Below, in pieces: positions 58,996 to 64,000 of a stretch of DNA of 64,000 nt; position 1 is the stretch's first letter, and each line of letters opens with the position of its first letter. The DNA comes from an uncultured Nitrospirales bacterium (GTDB lineage: Bacteria > Nitrospirota > Nitrospiria > Nitrospirales > UBA8639), in assembly GCA_951812745.1 (NCBI GenBank), contig OX638327.1, forward strand, positions 1,601,914-1,665,913, in the 5' to 3' direction. A model generated the notes under the pieces. The model was not told the origin of the DNA. It did not search any database and worked only from the letters and a program-made list of their open reading frames with translations. The position numbers and the translations under genes were made by a program.

Positions 58996-61904
58996 ACATT
59001 GACCAGGTTTTACGGAACGAGTTGACAACTGATCAATACGCCGCCGCAGTTGACCCTGCGAGTGAAGTGCTTTGCCTGGCATGCGCTGGATCTGGCAAGT
59101 CACGGACATTGGCCTATCGGATCGCCAGACTCCTTGCGGAGGGTGTAGCGCCAGCAGGCATTGTAGCGTTCACGTTCACAGAAAAGGCGGCTGGTTCCAT
59201 TAAGCGTCGTGTTTCGCAGGCATTGTCGACCGCCAGGCTTGATCCCACTGTTATGGGGGCAATGTATATTGGGACCATCCACGCCTACTGTCAGCGCATC
59301 TTAGGAGACATGGACCCCATGTACCGCCAATTCGATGTACTTGATGAAAACCGGCTGAAGCTCTATTTGATTTCACGTTACCCCCAGTTGGGCATTCAGA
59401 AGTTTCGAAGCCGCGCAAAGGGCAACCGCTACTTCGAGACGATCAAGCAGACAGCAGACGCCTGGAAGACCGCCAATGATGAGTTATTGGATTTCGCTGC
59501 GGTTTCAGCAGAAGACTCGGAGCTCGGCGATTTGCTCGTGGGCATTCAGGAAAGTCTTCGGAATGACCAATATATAGATTTCTCTTTAATGATTCGGAAT
59601 GTGGTCGAAGCAATCCGAAAGAACGTGCCAGGGGTGAATAATGGCATCGGGCTGCTACGCCATCTTATGGTGGACGAGTACCAAGACGTGAATCCTTGTC
59701 AGGAAGAGTTGATCCGTCTGCTTAACGACCGATCGAAAACCCTTTTCGTGGTTGGGGATGACGATCAGTCGATCTATGCTTGGCGTGGAGCGGACGTGAG
59801 TAATATCCTTGAGTTCCAGCAACGATATCTGAACTGCAGTATACATACCCTGTCGAAGAACTTTCGGAGTACGGAACCGATTGTACAAGCCTCGGATGCT
59901 TTCGCTGCTGTAACCCTTGGCCCCAGTAGAATGCCCAAAGCTCCCACAGCTTCTATGAATCGGTCGCCTCAGGACTTCAGGGTGCTGTGGTTTCCCAACC
60001 GCAGGGCGGAGGCCGAGTGGGTCGCGGGCCGAATCCGCAACCTACTAGGAACGGCGTATGACGATAACGGAAGTGTCCGCGGATTGACACCCGCTGATTT
60101 TGCAGTGCTGATGCGGTCGACCCGAAAGAAAGAACAAGACGATACTCCAAGGCATACCGCTTTCACGGAGGCCATGGAGGCCATGGGAATTCCGTTCAGT
60201 CTAGAAGCTGGCGGCGGGCCTTTTGACCGACCGCAGACGGCGGTCCTGCGCAGCACCTTTGAGCTTCTTCGCAACACACCGATTGATCGGAATATTGTGC
60301 GTCAACACTTCGACACCGAAGTCTTGCCTGCGTACCCTGACGCAGATTTCAATAGATTGGTCCGGGTGCTCACCGACTGGAGCAATCGGATTCATCGCCC
60401 CCAAGGTTTGACGAGAATTCGGCTCTACCCGCAGCAACTCGTCTATCATCTCTTAGAAGCGTTCAATATCGCCCAGACGAACTTCGATGACGATACCATG
60501 CGGGACATCGGCTTGTTCAGCCGCATGATTTTGGATGTCGAAACCGTTTATATGAGCGTTGACTCCACACGACGCTTTACCGAGGTTCTTAACTTCCTGA
60601 ATAACGCAGCAGATACAGGATATGACGTGTCCACGGACGACGTCCTGCAGCGGCCGGACGTGGTCACGGTGGCCACCGTCCACAAAATGAAAGGGCTTGA
60701 GTTTCCCTGTGTGTTCGTCGTGGATGTGGAAGCGAACAGATTTCCCAGGAAAAGGAGCGGGTACTCGGGATTGTTGCCCGAGCGTGCCATGGCTCCGGCG
60801 ATCGATCGAGGTGCTTATCAAAGCACTCGCAATGAGGAAGCCAGGCTTTTTTATACGGCTTCGACACGTGCCGAAAGGTATCTCTACGTCAGCGGAACGG
60901 AAAAACTGCCAGGGGGCAAGAAGAAGGCCAGCCGATCGCCCTATGCCTTACAGTTCGCAACCCATCCAACTGTTGAGCAAGATCCTACGAACCTACCTGA
61001 CGGACTCACGCAAGCCTCTCCTCAGAGGAGAATCGAGGATGCGGATTATCCTACAAGCTTCTCTGAAATTCGATATTACCTTCAGTGCCCGAAAAGCTAT
61101 CAATTTCGGGAGAGGTATGGTCTCAATCCTGTTATTCCAGAAATGTTTGGATATGGGAAAACCGTCCACACATCCATCCAAAAACTTCATGAACTTTACC
61201 CTGACGCCTCGCCTAAACCCGAACAAGTCGAACCGGTGGTCTTGAACACATTCCATCTGAAGCATGTCCCCCCAAGCGGCGATCCTGTGAACCGGCCTGG
61301 TGCTTATGAAAACTCCAGAGAACGGGCCGTCGAGATCACTAAAAATTATGTCTCGGCATTCGGCGGTGATTTTGAGCGGGAGCGGCAGGTAGAGGCGGTC
61401 TTTGAGATTCCGGCCTCCAACTGTGTGATATCAGGTTCAATTGATCTCCTTCTTCATGAAGACAAAGCAGGAAACATTCTGAAGGCGGAGATCATCGACT
61501 TCAAAGCGATGGAGGGCGGAGAACACCCCGACACTAATGAAGATCTCGATTGGACCGAATTTGCCCTACAGGTGCAACTGTATGCCAGCGCGGCGGCTAA
61601 AATGTTGGGACAGAACGCAAGAACCGGTAGCGTACATCTCCTGAAGGACAATCAACGTGTTGAGGTCCCGGTTACCCAGGAAGCAATGGATGCTGCTCTT
61701 GCAAATGTCGAATGGGCGGTGGAAGGCATTCTTAAGTCGGATTTTCCGATGCGCCCGCATCGCGACAAATGCAAACAATGTGACTTCAGTTCAATATGTC
61801 CTCGTGTTCCTCAGAATTACGCGGTGTTGACCAACGTCCCACCTAAACTCCATCTGCCGGGTCACAAAGAAATGGTGCGTGCGTTCAGCCTGTATCAGGA
61901 ATAG
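58992..61904 (+). CDS. UvrD-like helicase fused to a PD-(D/E)XK nuclease domain with likely iron-sulfur cluster
   Basis: 970 residues. SF1 helicase motifs: Walker A CAGSGKSRTLAYRI, Ia FTFTEKAAGSIKRRV, II LMVDEYQDVNP, III VVGDDDQSIYAWRGAD, IV LSKNFRS, V VATVHKMKGLEFPCVFVVD and VI RLFYTASTRAERYLYV. The C-terminal RecB/AddB-type nuclease has YYLQCPKSYQF (about 697), SGSIDLLLHED, EIIDFKA (about 835) and QVQLYASA. The cysteine in YLQCP plus CKQCDFSSICP (about 926-936) gives four cysteines in the AddB/Cas4 iron-sulfur pattern. It is tightly coupled to the methyltransferase gene, so a role in restriction or processing of unmodified DNA is likely. Confidence 0.9.
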   Translation: MNIDQVLRNELTTDQYAAAVDPASEVLCLACAGSGKSRTLAYRIARLLAEGVAPAGIVAFTFTEKAAGSIKRRVSQALSTARLDPTVMGAMYIGTIHAYCQRILGDMDPMYRQFDVLDENRLKLYLISRYPQLGIQKFRSRAKGNRYFETIKQTADAWKTANDELLDFAAVSAEDSELGDLLVGIQESLRNDQYIDFSLMIRNVVEAIRKNVPGVNNGIGLLRHLMVDEYQDVNPCQEELIRLLNDRSKTLFVVGDDDQSIYAWRGADVSNILEFQQRYLNCSIHTLSKNFRSTEPIVQASDAFAAVTLGPSRMPKAPTASMNRSPQDFRVLWFPNRRAEAEWVAGRIRNLLGTAYDDNGSVRGLTPADFAVLMRSTRKKEQDDTPRHTAFTEAMEAMGIPFSLEAGGGPFDRPQTAVLRSTFELLRNTPIDRNIVRQHFDTEVLPAYPDADFNRLVRVLTDWSNRIHRPQGLTRIRLYPQQLVYHLLEAFNIAQTNFDDDTMRDIGLFSRMILDVETVYMSVDSTRRFTEVLNFLNNAADTGYDVSTDDVLQRPDVVTVATVHKMKGLEFPCVFVVDVEANRFPRKRSGYSGLLPERAMAPAIDRGAYQSTRNEEARLFYTASTRAERYLYVSGTEKLPGGKKKASRSPYALQFATHPTVEQDPTNLPDGLTQASPQRRIEDADYPTSFSEIRYYLQCPKSYQFRERYGLNPVIPEMFGYGKTVHTSIQKLHELYPDASPKPEQVEPVVLNTFHLKHVPPSGDPVNRPGAYENSRERAVEITKNYVSAFGGDFERERQVEAVFEIPASNCVISGSIDLLLHEDKAGNILKAEIIDFKAMEGGEHPDTNEDLDWTEFALQVQLYASAAAKMLGQNARTGSVHLLKDNQRVEVPVTQEAMDAALANVEWAVEGILKSDFPMRPHRDKCKQCDFSSICPRVPQNYAVLTNVPPKLHLPGHKEMVRAFSLYQE

Positions 61905-61911
61905 TGACGAT

Positions 61912-62328
61912 ATGCCGGATAACCTGACCCCCGAGCAGAGGAGCTACTGCATGTCCAGTATCAAAGGGAAGGATACAGGACCCGAGACCCGCGTGCGCTC
62001 GGAACTTCACAAGAGAGGCTTTAGGTTTCGCAAGCACCTCAAAGAGTTGCCTGGCCAGCCGGACGTCGTTTTTACTAAGGCCAAGGTGGCCGTTTTTATC
62101 GACGGCGACTTTTGGCACGGTTACAGGTTCCCAACATGGGAACACAAGGTTTCGGCTTTCTGGAAAACGAAAATTTCTAAAAACCGAGAAAGGGATGCAA
62201 GAAATCACCGTCGGCTCCGTGATATGGGATGGAAAGTGATTCGTCTGTGGCAGCACGACCTGGAACGAGACTTTAGGGAGAGTATCGAAAAAGTTGTCTC
62301 CTCACTGAAAATAGAGATTACTGAGTGA
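61912..62328 (+). CDS. vsr: Very short patch repair (Vsr) endonuclease
   Basis: 138 residues from ATG 61912. MSSIKGKDTGPETRVRSELHKRGFRFRKH is the Vsr opening and VAVFIDGDFWHGYRFP carries the catalytic Asp and His. WKTKISKNRERDARNHRRLRDMGWKVIRLW completes the fold. Vsr nicks T:G mismatches created by deamination of 5-methylcytosine at the partner methylase sites. It starts seven bases after the helicase gene, so one transcript is likely. Confidence 0.95.
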   Translation: MPDNLTPEQRSYCMSSIKGKDTGPETRVRSELHKRGFRFRKHLKELPGQPDVVFTKAKVAVFIDGDFWHGYRFPTWEHKVSAFWKTKISKNRERDARNHRRLRDMGWKVIRLWQHDLERDFRESIEKVVSSLKIEITE

Positions 62329-62423
62329 TTGCAAACAATTAGTTGAGTGCCAAGACACCTAAGCTCGGCGAACTGACAGACAATTGAGGACGCGACACTA
62401 TGGCAAGTACCGGCTGATAGCAA

Positions 62424-63281
62424 ATGGCGCGGAATTGGTCCTACAGCGAAATCAATGCCATCGTCGGAGATTACTTCGATATGCTCAGATATGAGCAGGC
62501 AGGAAGGGTTTTCAATAAGACCGAGCACCGGCGTGTCCTCATGAAAACAATTGGTCGTTCCGAGGGATCGATCGATCGCAAACATATGAATATCAGTGCG
62601 GTCATGGTTGCCCTAGGCCTGCCTTACATTGACGGGTACAAGCCATATACAAATTACCAGAAGGCGCTGTTTGAGGCGGTTGAAGCCCGCCTCGGCAAGG
62701 ATCATGATCTTCATGCACTTCTGACTGGGGAAGCCGTAGATGCAGTGCGCGCACCATTGGAAACCCTGGTCGGGCCTAAACTGGTCTTCGACGATGCACC
62801 GCCGCCACGTGAGCCGTCGGAACAGAATGTACCTGAAGATATTGACCGTATTGTCCGCAGGTTCGAACCACCAGCCGAGCGTGATGCCCGGAATCGGCAA
62901 CTCGGAAAAGCTGGCGAAGCGTTTGTCTTCGAGGTAGAAAGGCGACGTCTCAACGAGCTTGGCCGGAAAGACTTATCCGACCGTGTCCACTGGGTTGCCA
63001 GGGATGAAGGCGATGGCTATGGATATGACATCCTGTCGTTCGATGGAATCGGCGACGATGCCGAGCGAGAGCGCTGGCTGGAGATCAAGACGACGAATGG
63101 TCCTAGGACTACCCCTTTTTTCATCACCAAGAATGAGTTGTGCGTCTCCGAGGAACGCCCCGATGTCTTTAGGCTCGTCAGGCTATACGATTTCCAGCGG
63201 CAGGTGCGAGCCTACTGCCTGAAGCCACCTCTGGATGAACAAGTTTGGCTTTCGCCGACGATCTACAGGGCGTCTCTTTAG
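62424..63281 (+). CDS. DUF3883 protein, probable restriction endonuclease component
   Basis: 285 residues. The N-terminal part (WSYSEINAIVGDYFDMLRYE, SEGSIDRKHMNISAVMVALGLPYIDGYKP) is a domain found at the start of several restriction-endonuclease-like proteins. The C-terminal DUF3883 domain has LGKAGEAFVFEVERRRL, GYGYDILSFDG and WLEIKTTNG, a PD-(D/E)XK-like layout (E..., D, ExK). It is predicted to bind and cut DNA that lacks the cognate methylation. It follows vsr after 95 bases on the same strand. Confidence 0.8.
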   Translation: MARNWSYSEINAIVGDYFDMLRYEQAGRVFNKTEHRRVLMKTIGRSEGSIDRKHMNISAVMVALGLPYIDGYKPYTNYQKALFEAVEARLGKDHDLHALLTGEAVDAVRAPLETLVGPKLVFDDAPPPREPSEQNVPEDIDRIVRRFEPPAERDARNRQLGKAGEAFVFEVERRRLNELGRKDLSDRVHWVARDEGDGYGYDILSFDGIGDDAERERWLEIKTTNGPRTTPFFITKNELCVSEERPDVFRLVRLYDFQRQVRAYCLKPPLDEQVWLSPTIYRASL

Positions 63282-63330
63282 ATCCTACCCCCTAAATGAC
63301 AGGGGAGGGTTCCTTTAACCGGCCGGTGGC

Positions 63331-63744
63331 CTAGTGCCCTTCTTTTACCAGGTTCTTGTTCCATTCGGGGATTTCGACGACGAGGTTGGTTGAGCCGTCG
63401 GGGACGCATTGGCAGGCCAGGCGGGATTGCAGCGTGATGGCAGGGGCTTCGTCCAACTGGTCCAATTCGTCGTCCGTGGCTTCATTGCACGTATCCAACC
63501 CTTCCTTCACAACGACGTGACAGGTCGAACAGGCGCAGACGCCGCCGCAGGCATGCTCGACGTCGAGGCCCGCGCCCATCGCAATGTCCAACAGGCTGCC
63601 CGGTTGGCCGGTTGGGCCGTACGGGATTTTATTTGGGTCCACTTGGACCTCAAGGGTTTCGTCCGGCAAACGAAAGGTCACGCTGAACGATTCCGTGGCT
63701 GTTTTGACTTCGACTTGTTCGATATATGGATTACTGCCTCCCAT
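63331..63744 (-). CDS. 2Fe-2S ferredoxin (Isc/adrenodoxin type)
   Basis: 137 residues after AAGGAGATCAG. Cluster cysteines lie in EHACGGVCACSTCHVVV and RLACQCV. The long N-terminal beta-strand and DELDQLDEAPAITLQSRL fit the IscFdx/adrenodoxin group. It is divergent from an Rrf2/IscR-type regulator, so the divergent pair is likely part of iron-sulfur metabolism. Confidence 0.92.
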   Translation of the reverse strand: MGGSNPYIEQVEVKTATESFSVTFRLPDETLEVQVDPNKIPYGPTGQPGSLLDIAMGAGLDVEHACGGVCACSTCHVVVKEGLDTCNEATDDELDQLDEAPAITLQSRLACQCVPDGSTNLVVEIPEWNKNLVKEGH

Positions 63745-63837
63745 CTGATCTCCTTTTTCCCTCAGCTAGGGAAAGATAAATTGAAGAATTACGATGTATT
63801 TTCAATAAGATAGATGATACAATGACTTTCCGGTTCG

Positions 63838-63902
63838 ATCTCCGACTGTTTTTATCTCCGACTAGAATACTCTTGACTAGGACGGAATGTCAATGCTAGG
63901 AT
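63838..63902 (+). promoter_or_regulatory. IscR-like site and promoter of the regulator gene
   Basis: Direct repeats ATCTCCGACT at 63838-63847 and 63854-63863. CCGACTAGAATACTC (63858-63872) matches 13 of 15 positions of the type 1 IscR motif core. TTGACT (63873-63878), an 18-base spacer and TAGGAT (63897-63902) form the likely promoter. The site lies just upstream of the -35, consistent with autoregulation. Confidence 0.5.
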
Positions 63903-63959
63903 TTGCTCCGATGGTTTCGGTCGGAGATTCATTCGCTCCACGTTTTTTGTGAGGGGTTC

Positions 63960-64000
63960 GTGCTGAAATTTTCGAAAAGAGCCGATTATGCCTTGCTGTC
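63960..64000 (+). CDS. Rrf2/IscR-type transcription regulator, 3'-truncated by window
   Basis: The GTG at 63960 follows GAGGGG. The visible residues LKFSKRADYALL match the start of Rrf2-family regulators (KxSxRADYAL pattern). The rest lies outside the window. With the divergent ferredoxin and an IscR-like site upstream it probably senses iron-sulfur status. Confidence 0.75.
   Translation, partial: MLKFSKRADYALL

Overview
The window is a GC-rich, densely coded bacterial chromosome segment, most likely from a nitrite oxidizer of the Nitrospirota (Nitrospira or a close relative). The main pointer is a secreted protein at 48611-49564 that resembles the NxrC/ethylbenzene-dehydrogenase gamma family, next to DsrE-, TusA- and CbiX-type genes. 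NorD/CbbO-type, ECF-transporter and isolated NuoF-type genes fit but do not prove this. No rRNA, CRISPR array, prophage or complete insertion sequence was found. There is one complete tRNA (Ala-GGC).

Layout. 1-9.6 kb: the end of a di-haem peroxidase, a DapF homologue with both catalytic cysteines replaced by serine, small membrane proteins, a zinc alcohol dehydrogenase, decayed toxin-antitoxin genes, a GlcG-like protein, Pcm, an exported Lon-type peptidase domain and a frameshifted methyltransferase. 10-19 kb: housekeeping genes (kinase-like ATPase, CBS protein, HPF, tRNA-Ala, ABC-F ATPase, RarA, methyltransferase, hydrolase). 18.6-21.4 kb: a reverse-strand operon nuoF-like, ferredoxin, PTPS, folE. 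21.8-25 kb: purE and mdh, separated by an inserted lower-GC segment that duplicated the 3' end of purE. 25.2-31 kb: NorD/CbbO-like protein, orphan HigA, Bfd-like protein, S9 peptidase. 31-35.2 kb: a triple-repeat exported protein and an ECF transporter whose S component is fused to two ATPase domains. 35.5-38.3 kb: a sodium:solute symporter pair and a complete Phd/VapC pair with a clear operator. 38.5-44.4 kb: egtB, an OpuC-type ABC transporter, egtD and an egtE-like gene, which together look like an ergothioneine synthesis-plus-transport locus. 44.6-49.6 kb: a NavBac-type channel, FtcD, and DsrE2/TusA/CbiX/membrane protein/NxrC-like genes. 49.9-52.4 kb: a subtilisin-like lipoprotein and an outer-membrane-protein remnant. 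53-57 kb: DEAD-box helicase, cold-shock protein, TypA. 57.2-63.3 kb: an accessory island with a Phd/PIN pair and a tight array of 5-methylcytosine methyltransferase, UvrD-like helicase/nuclease fusion, Vsr endonuclease and DUF3883 protein. 63.3-64 kb: a 2Fe-2S ferredoxin divergent from an Rrf2/IscR-type regulator that runs off the window.

The best candidates for something undescribed are (i) the Dcm/UvrD-nuclease/Vsr/DUF3883 array, probably a restriction or defence system; (ii) the ergothioneine locus with a dedicated transporter in which a substrate-binding domain precedes the permease domain; and (iii) the single-chain S-A-A' ECF transporter, where one composite ATP site is degenerate and the other is intact. 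Dispersed palindromic repeats lie between many genes, sometimes overlapping ribosome binding sites. Several loci carry visible scars: duplicated gene ends, truncated toxins, a tRNA D-arm fragment.
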